NCBI RefSeq assembly: GCF_040372045.1
Contig: NZ_BAABWH010000001.1
Strand: one strand, 5' to 3'
DNA length: 64,000 nt
Source: Thalassolituus sp006212115
GTDB lineage: Bacteria > Pseudomonadota > Gammaproteobacteria > Pseudomonadales > Oceanobacteraceae
Below, piece after piece: positions 15,816 through 25,250 of the stretch (position 1 is the stretch's first letter; each line of letters begins with the position of its first letter). Made by a program: the position numbers and the translations under genes. Under the pieces are notes generated by a model. It saw only the letters and a list, made by a program, of their open reading frames with translations. It had not been told where the DNA came from and did not search any database.

Positions 15816-18800
15816 TTAACGAACCTCTTTTCTGTATATCACCCGTTCATGACCGCGATACACACCAAAGGTCGCCGTGGCCTCTGGGTCATCCCCAAAA
15901 TTACCGTCGTTATCGAAATCACCCTCTAGCCATGAAGGCGCATCATAAGTCACCGTCGCATCACCTGTATCCGGAGTACCGGGCACGGCTGTCGGCGCAG
16001 TCAGCGTTATCCCATCACTGCCACTGGTTCCTGACCCAAGCGTGCCACTGCCCGCTTGCACACTGCTCATGGCGCTGACCGTAGCGTTGGCATTGTCCCA
16101 GGTTGTGCATGAATCAAGCGTATTAGGCTGGTAAGCCCCATTCAGAAAATACTCGGTATGAAGAGGCAGAATCAGATTGTTGGTTTCTGGGCCATAACTG
16201 TCTTCCACTTTTAAGCGCCCAAAACGCATGTCCACACCCGATCCATCGGCCGTGAAATCGATCTGGTTCTGCACACTGGCTTCTCCGTCACTGATGGCCG
16301 AGCCCACCTCGAATTCCAGCGCTGGCTCAAACGGATTCACTTCAGCAGAGGCATTGCGCTGATACGTCACGGTATCCATTATCGAGAATTCGTATTGCAT
16401 CTGACCCGGCGCAATCACGGTGAGTGTACCGTCGTTAAACTGAGTCCCCGGGGCGCCTGTAAGCTGCAGGGGTGCGCCTCCCGTACCGACAGCAGCAGCA
16501 TCCTCTGTGGGGTAAGTCACGCTAGGTGCGACATTGCTTGCAGTCAGTTTGCGGAAATCATTGTGTGTGTAATTCAATGTTTCTGCTTTCGGGCTGGCAC
16601 CATTAAAGGCGGTGAAAACCACTTTTGGTGTAATCAACCAGTCGATGGCTTCTCCGGTGTAAGTGTTCTCACTGGGGCAGGTTGGAGACCACTCTCCGGC
16701 ATCCACTAAACTTGCTTCGAAATGGTCAGGAATAAATCGTCCCGTTGCCTGACTGCTAAATGCCTGTCGCGTGGTACTTGAAGTCGATCCCAGCGCCGCG
16801 CCGAAATACAAAGGCGGATTCGCTTCGAAGGTGAATACACCAACTTCGCTTTGTGCCAGGTTAACGACATTCACACCCGACCCCGTATGGTTATAAGCCG
16901 TAGGCGATATCACGCCATTCACCCCCGGAGATGGCGCAAGCAAAGTAGAGCTCAGATCAACATTACCACCCGACTGATAATTCGGCGTGACGCTGTTGCC
17001 ATCACAGAGATCTGAGTCAGGATCTGACTGCCATGCAACAGCAGACACATTCATTGGGAACGACACACCCGCCGTTCCAAACACTCCCCAGGACGCGTAC
17101 GGCCCAGAAAAACTGCTGCCGGTATCTACGCAGAGGCCCACTGGACGAGCGACATACGAATCACTGCCATCCATAATCAAACCAAGGTCACTGCCCGTTC
17201 CCACGTAGCGGGCATGCAATGACTTTTGTCCTGCATCCATATAATTCAGGGCCGGCAAGGTGGCGAGCCCGGTGCCGTCAAAGTTCAGAGATAAGGTCGT
17301 AGGGAGTACGCTGTTTCCGGATACGGCAGTCCCTCCAAGCGTTGTCGATATCGTTCCGGATGCCGGAATGTCATAGCTGGTCCAGAAATTCACATTCTTC
17401 GTAACGTTGGCAAATGCTGGCGTGCACTCCGCCGAATTATCGCTTTTACGAACCGCCTGGACGGTCGCATTGGTAATGGCTTTACCCGATATCAGATCCG
17501 GTACAGACACCAGTAAACCGGAATCAGCGAACGTCAGAGAACAACCCGACGAATACGCACCACCATCAATAGAACATTGAACGCCCCCACCACTGGCGAC
17601 AGGGACTGACGAGGCAACCCCTAAGGTGACCGTTCCTGCGGTAGTGCGAGCAAACGAGAGTACATCACTGCCACCGCTAATCGTCACAGCGTTTCCGCCC
17701 ACCCAGCCCGTCGGAGTGAGCACCACATCCACAGGGTCGGTATACAAACTTGAACAGGTTGCGTCTTCACACACCTGAATAGTGACGTCCTGAGGATTAC
17801 AGGTCAGCGCTGCCGAATTGTAAGACAAGCGGAAGTGATCAATCGCGGAGGACGTATCATCGCGCGTACCGACGTAAACGTTATCGATATGATAAAAATC
17901 ATAGCGTCGCAGGGACGACGTTGTGCCATCCGCCTGGTAAAACCTTAAACGGAAGTCACTGTGCATCGCGTCATCGGGTACACGTGCTTCATACCGATAA
18001 ATCTCGCCAGAATTGGAAGCCGACGGATCATGAAAATCAATGGTACGCCAGGTTCCGTTGGCAAGATAAATCTGCACGTATATTTCCGCGGCGCTGGGAT
18101 CTTCACTGTCGTAATTTCCGGGCGTAATGGCGTCGGTCCCACTGAAATTATCGTCGCCGTAGCGAATCCAATATTCCATTTCCGCGAAAGTTTCGCCCGA
18201 CAGATCGATGCTGCGTGTCGTAGTGGTGCGCTCGCCACAACAGGTAAACATGCTGCGTGTACCTGTCTCAGCCGTATGATTACTGATCTGAGAAGTGAAG
18301 TTTCCATCAAAGACAGTCACGTACCAGTCTGGTAACACGCTGCCGGAAGGTGGGGTCATTAACAGGTTGCGCTCGAAGTCATCGTAAAACAGTGGGTATT
18401 TTGTTGTACCCACTTCGAAGTCAGTAACCTTTAGGTCATCGATATGCCAGAAATCCCGACGTGTTGAAGCGCTGCCTGAACCATCAGCCTGATAAAACCG
18501 AAAGCGGAAGCTACTGTGTAAGCCCGCAGCCGGAATCTTCGCATACACGTTGTACGTATCACCGCCGCTGGAGCCGCCACCCTCCCATAGTTGAAGGGCC
18601 TGCCAGCTACCGTTATCCAGCAGAACGTCGAGGCGCAGATCATCGCCACTCGAAGGCCACTCACTGTAGTCATCCGATCCACTGCGGAGCCAGAAACTGA
18701 CCTCTGCGTAATTTGATCCGCTCAAATCCATTACATCAGAAATCACATACACTTCATCACAGCAGATATACATACTGCGGCTGCCAGAATTAGCGATATA

Positions 18801-19013
18801 AGTTCCAATCCCTGCCTCGCCTCGTGAGCCGATAGGCGCAACAAGATAGGTGTGTGTACCACCATTTAACGTTGAACGCTCAAAGTCATCTGACCAAAGA
18901 TCAACCCGGGCGTGTGCGCTCAGCGGCAGGCCTAAAATAATCAGCGTCCAAAGGATATAGCTGGTAAAACCCAGGTAATGACGGGCGCTGTTGTGGAGAG
19001 CGATACTACTCAT
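15816..19013 (-). CDS. mshQ: MshQ-like MSHA biogenesis protein, first copy with two extra N-terminal domains
   Basis: 1065 residues from the ATG at 19013, which has a strong GGAGGT site and overlaps mshP by 4 bases (ATGA); a longer frame to 19064 lacks such a site. After a signal segment come two similar jelly-roll domains (about 35-205 and 210-390), each opening with DDFER, containing RSMYICC or RSMFTCC and closing with FRFRFYQADG or FRLRFYQADG then HIDD/HIDN. The remaining part from DHFRLSYNSAALTCNP to FGVYRGHERVIYRKE is a paralogue of the next gene over its whole length. The double domain suggests carbohydrate or surface binding. Extracellular or outer-membrane location is inferred. Confidence 0.85.
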   Translation of the reverse strand: MSSIALHNSARHYLGFTSYILWTLIILGLPLSAHARVDLWSDDFERSTLNGGTHTYLVAPIGSRGEAGIGTYIANSGSRSMYICCDEVYVISDVMDLSGSNYAEVSFWLRSGSDDYSEWPSSGDDLRLDVLLDNGSWQALQLWEGGGSSGGDTYNVYAKIPAAGLHSSFRFRFYQADGSGSASTRRDFWHIDDLKVTDFEVGTTKYPLFYDDFERNLLMTPPSGSVLPDWYVTVFDGNFTSQISNHTAETGTRSMFTCCGERTTTTRSIDLSGETFAEMEYWIRYGDDNFSGTDAITPGNYDSEDPSAAEIYVQIYLANGTWRTIDFHDPSASNSGEIYRYEARVPDDAMHSDFRLRFYQADGTTSSLRRYDFYHIDNVYVGTRDDTSSAIDHFRLSYNSAALTCNPQDVTIQVCEDATCSSLYTDPVDVVLTPTGWVGGNAVTISGGSDVLSFARTTAGTVTLGVASSVPVASGGGVQCSIDGGAYSSGCSLTFADSGLLVSVPDLISGKAITNATVQAVRKSDNSAECTPAFANVTKNVNFWTSYDIPASGTISTTLGGTAVSGNSVLPTTLSLNFDGTGLATLPALNYMDAGQKSLHARYVGTGSDLGLIMDGSDSYVARPVGLCVDTGSSFSGPYASWGVFGTAGVSFPMNVSAVAWQSDPDSDLCDGNSVTPNYQSGGNVDLSSTLLAPSPGVNGVISPTAYNHTGSGVNVVNLAQSEVGVFTFEANPPLYFGAALGSTSSTTRQAFSSQATGRFIPDHFEASLVDAGEWSPTCPSENTYTGEAIDWLITPKVVFTAFNGASPKAETLNYTHNDFRKLTASNVAPSVTYPTEDAAAVGTGGAPLQLTGAPGTQFNDGTLTVIAPGQMQYEFSIMDTVTYQRNASAEVNPFEPALEFEVGSAISDGEASVQNQIDFTADGSGVDMRFGRLKVEDSYGPETNNLILPLHTEYFLNGAYQPNTLDSCTTWDNANATVSAMSSVQAGSGTLGSGTSGSDGITLTAPTAVPGTPDTGDATVTYDAPSWLEGDFDNDGNFGDDPEATATFGVYRGHERVIYRKEVR

Positions 19014-19435
19014 CTCGCTCGTACCTCCAGAGTTCTGGTAGCCTGATCCATCCCTGTACCGCAACTGCCAATGGAATTGAGGGTGAATAAATCCTCACCA
19101 TTGATGTTCATCTGTGAACAACTGACGCTGGCTTCACAACCTCGTAAGCCAGCGACATCAAAATCTGTTTCGAAAAACGGTGCCAATGCACACGACCTGC
19201 CAGCCGAGCCGTCCGGTGGCATTAACACATTTAATGCAGCCTCAGCTCCGGACTCTGCAGCATAAAAAGCACGCTGCCCCTGAATATGTAACGCGCCAGA
19301 CTGAGCATTTGTCTGCTGCATGGAGCCCATCGCTGCGACAATCACCGCGAGCACCGTAATGACGAACAATGCCATCGGCAAACCGAATCCCGCTTGCGAT
19401 GACCGTACTCTTACTCGATCTGAATCACGGAACAT
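19010..19435 (-). CDS. mshP: MSHA biogenesis protein MshP
   Basis: 141 residues. A PilX/MshP-type prepilin start (QAGFGLPMALFVITVLAVI) lacks the usual Glu at +5, normal for this subgroup. Then comes a small periplasmic domain with several Cys (GRSCALAPFFE, GLRGCEASVSCSQM, GSCGTG) and a C-terminal TRTLEVRAR. Its start lies 11 bases inside the end of mshO and its stop overlaps the first mshQ-like gene. Expected to be a minor pilus component. Confidence 0.88.
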   Translation of the reverse strand: MFRDSDRVRVRSSQAGFGLPMALFVITVLAVIVAAMGSMQQTNAQSGALHIQGQRAFYAAESGAEAALNVLMPPDGSAGRSCALAPFFETDFDVAGLRGCEASVSCSQMNINGEDLFTLNSIGSCGTGMDQATRTLEVRAR

Positions 19436-20252
19436 TCACTACCCTCACCTGCTGTCCCAGGGTTAAGGTTTCACCCGTTGTGGGATGCTGCAAAATGTAC
19501 TCAAACGCAACCAACCCGTTTCGCGCTAACGTGGGGTTCTGGAACCTGAAGGTCATGGAGTTAGCCTGAAGTGGGAACGCCAGGACGCTGCGACCACCAG
19601 CGAAATTCGTCGGCAACGCCGCTTTTAAATTGGCGACATCACTGATAAACCCGTAGCCACGGTATCGATACAGGTACGCTCCATCCTGACAGATGGTTTC
19701 GGGGGCGGAAGACAAATAGTAACGACGTTCAGGAGAGTCAGCCGGAAACGTATGACCAGTCGCCAGAGTCACATCCACTACGACATTACCGGCAGGGACC
19801 GAACCTATATCAGGGGTAATCGGTCCCGGATCATTTTGAGCGTACAGGTTGGCAGAGGAAATTGGATAAACCGAAACGTAACCGCTGGCAGCCTGAGAGA
19901 CCGAGTATGGTGCCGCCCGGAATGACGTAATATCACTGCCCACAGATAGATCTGTGTACATAGACGCAGCGACAACGGGCATAAATTCAACGCACAAGTT
20001 ATCCGCTGTGGTTCTTATGCTGCCCGGCAAAGCGTCGCGTAACGCGCGACTGATCTGTTCGTTAACGACATAGCCCGCAGATGCGAGTTGTTGACGCCCA
20101 TTACTGGCAATAAATCCTTCACTGCTGGAACGAATAAACTGCACCGATACGGTAGCCAGTACAGTCGCGACAACCATGGTCATCACTAACTCAACCAGAG
20201 TAAAACCACGCTGCCTCAGAAGACCTTGTTTAACCAGAGGAAAAATCATCAA
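19425..20252 (-). CDS. mshO: MSHA biogenesis protein MshO, minor prepilin
   Basis: 275 residues with an extended leader and the type IV prepilin motif RQRGFTLVELVMTMVVATVL (Glu at +5 of the mature chain). The C-terminal part holds the conserved Cys-containing periplasmic domain (ADNLCVEFMPV, ETICQDGAYLYRYRGYG). Comparable to GspJ/PilW-type minor pilins that initiate fibre assembly. It overlaps mshD by 4 bases (ATGA). Confidence 0.92.
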   Translation of the reverse strand: MMIFPLVKQGLLRQRGFTLVELVMTMVVATVLATVSVQFIRSSSEGFIASNGRQQLASAGYVVNEQISRALRDALPGSIRTTADNLCVEFMPVVAASMYTDLSVGSDITSFRAAPYSVSQAASGYVSVYPISSANLYAQNDPGPITPDIGSVPAGNVVVDVTLATGHTFPADSPERRYYLSSAPETICQDGAYLYRYRGYGFISDVANLKAALPTNFAGGRSVLAFPLQANSMTFRFQNPTLARNGLVAFEYILQHPTTGETLTLGQQVRVVNVP

Positions 20253-20734
20253 TAATTCCCCTTATAAACAGAGAACACAGAGACATCGCCAGTCGGATCT
20301 GTGATCGATATATCAACGCGCTTTGATCCACCCGCCAATGTGCCAATAGTGTTGTCGCAGGCTACATCGATCGTCACCAGAAATCCGCTATAGTCGGCAA
20401 CAAGTGATGCGTCCATGGTGTCAGGGGATTCGTTAGTGATGGCATCGTAGTCATCAACGTCATCGTAGTTATCACGCGATTCGCCATCATCGGTTATCCG
20501 ACAGGCGCCGGTGTAGGTCGGGACGCCATTTGTACCAGTGTCTTCGTCGTAGCGTCGCGACAGAATTTCATCAAAATAAAGTTGAGCCAGATCCAGTGAA
20601 CGTGTCTGAATCATGCCGTCTGCAGATCGGCCTGTAAGTACGCTGAATGCGCGTAGAGAAGCAACCAGGGCAAGAGAAATAATAACGATGGTGATCACCA
20701 TCTCGACCAGGGACATACCGCGCATTCTTAGCAT
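20249..20734 (-). CDS. mshD: MSHA biogenesis protein MshD, minor prepilin
   Basis: 161 residues. Short leader and prepilin site RMRGMSLVEMVITIVIISLAL, with Met rather than Phe at +1 and Glu at +5. LAQLYFDEILSRRYDED is typical of the GspI/PilV/MshD group. The mature part is strongly acidic (DDGESRDNYDDVDDYD). Sits between mshC and mshO in the standard msh order. Confidence 0.92.
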   Translation of the reverse strand: MLRMRGMSLVEMVITIVIISLALVASLRAFSVLTGRSADGMIQTRSLDLAQLYFDEILSRRYDEDTGTNGVPTYTGACRITDDGESRDNYDDVDDYDAITNESPDTMDASLVADYSGFLVTIDVACDNTIGTLAGGSKRVDISITDPTGDVSVFSVYKGNY

Positions 20735-20749
20735 AAGTGCGACTCCCCC

Positions 20750-21214
20750 TCAGGGCTGACAATTACCAATATAGGCAAAACCACTGGCTGAAATACAAAG
20801 GACGTGCGTGTTTCCGCCGGAAAACACAAACTGGTTCTGAGCGGACGTTTCCGCATTAATATCGAAGCTGACAGAGACGCTGCCGCCGTTATTCAGAGTG
20901 GTACCGTTGACGGCGAGACTAGCGCCACTGCGGGTGGCTTCCCGCGTACCGAAATCCGTCGTGCCTTGAGAAACCGAATACAACCAGTCGCTTGCTGTCT
21001 GGCTGACCGTCAGCGTTACGGGTGTCGCCGACACTGCGTTGGCCAATGCGCGCTTCTGCGCAAGAATGGCAACCGACACCAATTGCTCCCGTGCGGCAAT
21101 CGTGCTGTAACGATCCGTATTGAGAAACAGACTACTGGCAGAAACGGAAATAATGGCGATCAGGGTGATCACCATTATCATTTCTACCAGCGTAAAGCCA
21201 CGCAGCTTACGCAA
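20750..21214 (-). CDS. mshC: MSHA biogenesis protein MshC, minor prepilin
   Basis: 154 residues with prepilin site KLRGFTLVEMIMVITLIAII. The periplasmic domain has a C-terminal disulfide pair (HVLCISASGFAYIGNCQP). A GspH-like minor pilin. It starts 7 bases after mshA ends, in the usual msh gene order. Confidence 0.92.
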   Translation of the reverse strand: MRKLRGFTLVEMIMVITLIAIISVSASSLFLNTDRYSTIAAREQLVSVAILAQKRALANAVSATPVTLTVSQTASDWLYSVSQGTTDFGTREATRSGASLAVNGTTLNNGGSVSVSFDINAETSAQNQFVFSGGNTHVLCISASGFAYIGNCQP

Positions 21215-21221
21215 GGTAACC

Positions 21222-21692
21222 TCAGCAGCCGCCTGGAGTTACAACAACAGCTGGAGCAGCGGTAATCGGGTTTTGGTTCTGCACTGCTGCCGTCGCCGCC
21301 GTGTAGGTCACCGTACAACCAGCAGTACCCGGCGTCAGTGTGAAAGTCAGCACATCGCCACCGTCTGCACCGCCGCCTGTCGCCGTGTAATCGTTGGATA
21401 CCTGCGACGCTAAGGTTATACCCGCCCCATCTGCAGTTGGATAACCATTCACCATAGTGATATCTGCACCTTCTAATGTGACACTAACACCTGGAGTGCT
21501 TCCATCGGCCAGTTGCTGCGCGTGCGAAATATTAGCCGCGGCACGCAAAGCACCTGCCAGGGCATTCAGACTGGCAACCCGGGCGTCCTCACCAAAGTCT
21601 GCAAAGCGTGGCAACGCAAAGGCAGAGAGCACACCGAGAATAACAATTACCATGATCAGTTCGATCAGTGTAAAACCTCTTTGTTTTTTCAT
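21222..21692 (-). CDS. mshA: MSHA major pilin
   Basis: 156 residues. Leader MKKQRG is cleaved before FTLIELIMVIVILGVLSAFALPRF, the classic type IVa/MSHA pilin start. The mature chain is Ala/Thr/Gly-rich and low in charge, with a C-terminal disulfide loop between GTAGCTV and the final GGC. Pilin chains of this size and C-terminal Cys fit MshA, the structural subunit. AGGAG stands before the ATG. Needs a prepilin peptidase (PilD), which is not in this window. Confidence 0.94.
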   Translation of the reverse strand: MKKQRGFTLIELIMVIVILGVLSAFALPRFADFGEDARVASLNALAGALRAAANISHAQQLADGSTPGVSVTLEGADITMVNGYPTADGAGITLASQVSNDYTATGGGADGGDVLTFTLTPGTAGCTVTYTAATAAVQNQNPITAAPAVVVTPGGC

Positions 21693-21709
21693 ATCCCGAC
21701 TCCTGTGTG

Positions 21710-22213
21710 TTATCGGATGTTCCAGCTTACGCGGCCATCGGCCGAGCTATAGTCAATGTAAAATCTGTCGCCACTGGCTCTGTGGTAGTACCGACAATGT
21801 CCCTCTACGACTTCGATTCGGAAATCAGCGCCGGAGTCATCTCCGGTTGTCAGTGTCGGAACTTCTATATCCAGAAGACTATTCCACAGTCCCTCACAGC
21901 TACGTGTCGTCGTTACGCCTGTATCTGAATCCGTTTCAGAATCCCGCGGAACCGGCCAACCATGTTTATTCATGGTCATCCCGCTCAGCAGAGTGCTCGT
22001 CTTGTCGGTCATCCACGCTTTCCGGTAAATCATGGCTCCGGTCTGCAATGAGCTTCCTACCGACTTAACATGTGCACGCCAGGCATCCTCGATAATGTCG
22101 TCCATCCTGGGCACCAGAATCAGTATCCCGACCATCATCACCGCGAGTGCAACCGCCGACTGAAGTAGAGAAAATCCCTTGCTTCTGACTGCGATCCGTA
22201 ACGTCGTTGGCAT
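21710..22213 (-). CDS. Prepilin-like protein at the mshB position, lacking Glu5
   Basis: 167 residues. It has a prepilin-type N-terminus (SKGFSLLQSAVALAVMMVGILILV), but the mature +5 residue is Gln, not Glu. The following helix and AHVKSVGSSLQTGAMIYRKAW, then MTMNKHGWPVP, resemble MshB. The Cys pair SCEGLW and EGHCRYYH could form a disulfide. Located between mshG and mshA, where Vibrio has mshF and mshB, so it is the MshB/MshF counterpart. The 101-bp gap upstream is the largest inside the cluster and may hold a second promoter. Confidence 0.75.
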   Translation of the reverse strand: MPTTLRIAVRSKGFSLLQSAVALAVMMVGILILVPRMDDIIEDAWRAHVKSVGSSLQTGAMIYRKAWMTDKTSTLLSGMTMNKHGWPVPRDSETDSDTGVTTTRSCEGLWNSLLDIEVPTLTTGDDSGADFRIEVVEGHCRYYHRASGDRFYIDYSSADGRVSWNIR

Positions 22214-22314
22214 ACTTAAACCTTAGTCAACAATGGGAGGAACGGAGGGTGGATTAACGAAATAAAACATTTCGTACATTACAAAAACGAAGCGCATTAA
22301 GCGGGCCCATATGT

Positions 22315-23532
22315 CTAACCTGACACCGCACCGCTTAACTCCCACACAGGCAAGAACACACCCAATGCAAGCACCAATACCAATGCACCTAAAAATACGA
22401 GGAGGATAGGTTCTATGGCGTCTGAGAGCTGTTTAAGCTCGTAGTCGACTTCCTCTTCATAAAAATCGGCGACCTCATCCAGCAAACGATCCACAGCACC
22501 GGTTTCTTCCCCGACGGACATCATTTGCAAGACAAGTGGTGTAAACAGGCCAGTTCGTTGTGCGGTGTTGGTCAGCCCTTCACCGCGTTGCACACCGTCT
22601 CCCATATCTGATACGGCTGAACCTATGTATCGGTTTCCAACACTGGCAGCTACGATTGACAGGCTATTCAGGATTGGCACGCCCGCTGTCAACATCATGG
22701 AAAAGGAGCGGGAGAAACGCGCAAGGGCAATACGCTCAAAAATATTGCCTATAAGAGGAATATTCAGCTTGGTTCGGTCCCACCAGACGGCTCCTTCGTC
22801 AGTGGCAACAAAATGTCGGAAAAATAATCCTCCAATGATCAGAGCAGCCAACAAAGTGTGCCACCAGTTCTGCATAAATTCCGACACAGTAATCAGAATG
22901 ATGGTGGCAAACGGCAGATCCGCACCCAATTTATCGAACACGGAGGAAAAGCTTGGAATAACAAACATGGTTACGACGACCATGGCAATGGTGATCGCAG
23001 TAATCACCATGATGGGATAGCGCAGAGCAGCTTTAATCCGCTTTTTCGTTTCCCGTTCCATCTCCAAGTGACCAACAAGGCGAATCAGTGCATCATCGAG
23101 ATTACCGGTACTTTCACCAATATGAATCATGCTGACATAGATAGCGGAAAACAGTTTCGGGTGTCGTTTAAACGCTGACGCCAGATCCGAACCGCCCACC
23201 AACTGCTCACTGATATCTTGCAATACCGAGCGCATTTGCTCATTACTGGCACTCTCTGCCAACCCCGTTAAAGCGCGTATAATTGGCACACCTGCTTTCG
23301 TCAGGGCATACAGTTGTCGGGTGAAGAGGATCAGTTCTTCGGCACTCACTTTTCGGGAACGCTGAAGGGATTTTCCGTCTTTAGTCGGCATCGCCTTTTG
23401 CTGCTCGATTTTCAGAGGGGTGATGCCACGTTGCATCAATTGAGAAACGGCAACTTCACGACTGCCAGCCTGAAGGGAGCCCTCTACCGCAGCCCCCGCA
23501 TTATCGCGACCGCGATAGAGATAAATGGCCAT
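22315..23532 (-). CDS. mshG: MSHA biogenesis protein MshG, inner-membrane platform
   Basis: 405 residues, type II secretion F (PilC/GspF) family. Two homologous cytoplasmic helical domains each precede a membrane segment: LILFTRQLYALTKAGVPIIRAL in the first half and ALARFSRSFSMMLTAGVPILNSL in the second. Three membrane helices lie near 170-195, 220-240 and 375-400. It organises the ATPase and the pilin base. Its start overlaps the mshE stop by one base (TAATG), giving coupled translation. Confidence 0.95.
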   Translation of the reverse strand: MAIYLYRGRDNAGAAVEGSLQAGSREVAVSQLMQRGITPLKIEQQKAMPTKDGKSLQRSRKVSAEELILFTRQLYALTKAGVPIIRALTGLAESASNEQMRSVLQDISEQLVGGSDLASAFKRHPKLFSAIYVSMIHIGESTGNLDDALIRLVGHLEMERETKKRIKAALRYPIMVITAITIAMVVVTMFVIPSFSSVFDKLGADLPFATIILITVSEFMQNWWHTLLAALIIGGLFFRHFVATDEGAVWWDRTKLNIPLIGNIFERIALARFSRSFSMMLTAGVPILNSLSIVAASVGNRYIGSAVSDMGDGVQRGEGLTNTAQRTGLFTPLVLQMMSVGEETGAVDRLLDEVADFYEEEVDYELKQLSDAIEPILLVFLGALVLVLALGVFLPVWELSGAVSG

Positions 23533-25247
23533 TAGATTTCCTCACCATCCAGAGTTGCGGAGACGCGGAATACTTCATCAAGAGAGGTTAAACCCTCAGC
23601 GGCATAGTCCAGAGCGGACATCGCCAGAGGACGGAAGTACTGAGATTTGGCTGCTGCTTCGGCAAAGCCCTGTGAGTCACCTTTACGAAGGGCACCTATC
23701 ATATTGCTATCCAGCTCCAGCAACTCGTAAATACCAACCCGACCTTGATAGCCGGTGTTATTACAGTGGTGGCATCCTCTTCCGCGCAGATACTGGCGAC
23801 TTGAGCTGCTCTGCTCCATGGTTTCAAGCCAGGCTTTTTCCTGCTCATCCGGTTCGTAGTTCTGAGTGCAGTGTGGGCACAGTTTCTTGATCAGACGCTG
23901 CGCCAGTACCGCGCGTAGTGAAGAAGCAACCAGATAACTATCGACTCCCATGTCCATCAAGCGTGCCGCAGCTGACTGTGCATCATTGGTGTGCAACGTC
24001 GACAACACCATATGCCCCGTCATTGCTGCTCTGAGACCAATCTCAGCGGTCTCATGGTCACGCATCTCACCGATAAGTACGATGTCTGGATCTTGACGCA
24101 ATGCTGCGCGTAATACCGTAGAAAACTCCAGGCCAACCTTAGTATTAACCTGCACCTGATTAATACGCGGTAACCGATATTCAATAGGGTCTTCGGCCGT
24201 AATGATTTTTTTCTCAGCCTGATTTAACTGAGTTAACGCGGCATACAGCGTTGTAGTTTTACCGGACCCCGTCGGCCCCGTTACCAGGATCAGGCCATGT
24301 GGGCGAGCGATCAAGTACTCGAATCGCTTACGAATCTGCTCACGCATTCCGAGCGCAGACATACTGAGTATCCCGCCACTCTGATCAAGCAAACGCATCA
24401 CTACCGACTCACCAAACTGCACTGGCATAGTCGATAAACGAACATCAATATTTTTGTTGCGAACCCGGATATTAAATCGACCATCCTGTGGCAGACGCTT
24501 TTCCGAAATATCAAGACCCGACATAATTTTCAAACGGGAGACCAAGGCAGAGGCAACCCGCTTTTCTTTCATGACCTGCTCTTGTAGTTCACCATCAACA
24601 CGTAAACGAATACGCAGCTGATTTTCCTCAGGCTCGATATGTACGTCCGATGCTTTTACCTGCACAGCGTCTTCAAACAGACTCTGCAGAAGACGTACTA
24701 CTGGCGCCTCAGACGTGTCAGATGCTGACACAATGGCATTAATATCGAAGTCGCTGCTTTGCAGCTCACCGGCCAACTCACCTGCAATCGACGCCATCTG
24801 CTCCTGACGACGGTAAACATTATCGAGAATCGACAGCAGGTCGTCTTCCTGCACAAAAGCAGGCAAAACCGGACGTTTCAGAATACGCTGAAGATCATCG
24901 ATCACCATCAGATCTGTCGGATCTGCCAGACCCACCATGATGCCCGTCTGTTCTTCGGACAGAAGTAAACAGCGATAACGTCGGGCCTGAGTCTCGGGTA
25001 ACTGCTGAATCAGTGCCGTATCCAATCGGAAACGGGATAAATCGATAAAGGGGTAACCGAAATAATCGGATAAAATGCTGAGCAGTTTTACTTCTGAAAC
25101 AAAGCCAAGATCGGTAATGGCTTTACCAAGCTTTTTGCCCGTCCGCTTCTGCTCAACCAACGCCATCTGAAGCTGTTTCTGATCAATCAGTTGCTTCTCG
25201 AGTAGCAGATCGCCAACCCGAACTTTGCGCCGTAATCTTGCTTCCAT
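23532..25247 (-). CDS. mshE: MSHA extension ATPase MshE
   Basis: 571 residues, PilB/GspE family. The N-terminal region has the MshEN c-di-GMP-binding pattern, with RVGDLLLEKQLIDQKQLQMAL followed by KLGKAITDLGFVSE. The motor domain has Walker A GPTGSGKTTT (Lys near 330), an Asp box, Walker B and AEIGLRAAMTGHMVLSTLHTND. A zinc site is formed by KLCPHC and RGCHHC. It powers pilus extension, and its N-domain implies direct c-di-GMP control. No mshH is present upstream. Confidence 0.95.
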   Translation of the reverse strand: MEARLRRKVRVGDLLLEKQLIDQKQLQMALVEQKRTGKKLGKAITDLGFVSEVKLLSILSDYFGYPFIDLSRFRLDTALIQQLPETQARRYRCLLLSEEQTGIMVGLADPTDLMVIDDLQRILKRPVLPAFVQEDDLLSILDNVYRRQEQMASIAGELAGELQSSDFDINAIVSASDTSEAPVVRLLQSLFEDAVQVKASDVHIEPEENQLRIRLRVDGELQEQVMKEKRVASALVSRLKIMSGLDISEKRLPQDGRFNIRVRNKNIDVRLSTMPVQFGESVVMRLLDQSGGILSMSALGMREQIRKRFEYLIARPHGLILVTGPTGSGKTTTLYAALTQLNQAEKKIITAEDPIEYRLPRINQVQVNTKVGLEFSTVLRAALRQDPDIVLIGEMRDHETAEIGLRAAMTGHMVLSTLHTNDAQSAAARLMDMGVDSYLVASSLRAVLAQRLIKKLCPHCTQNYEPDEQEKAWLETMEQSSSSRQYLRGRGCHHCNNTGYQGRVGIYELLELDSNMIGALRKGDSQGFAEAAAKSQYFRPLAMSALDYAAEGLTSLDEVFRVSATLDGEEI

Positions 25248-25250
25248 GTT

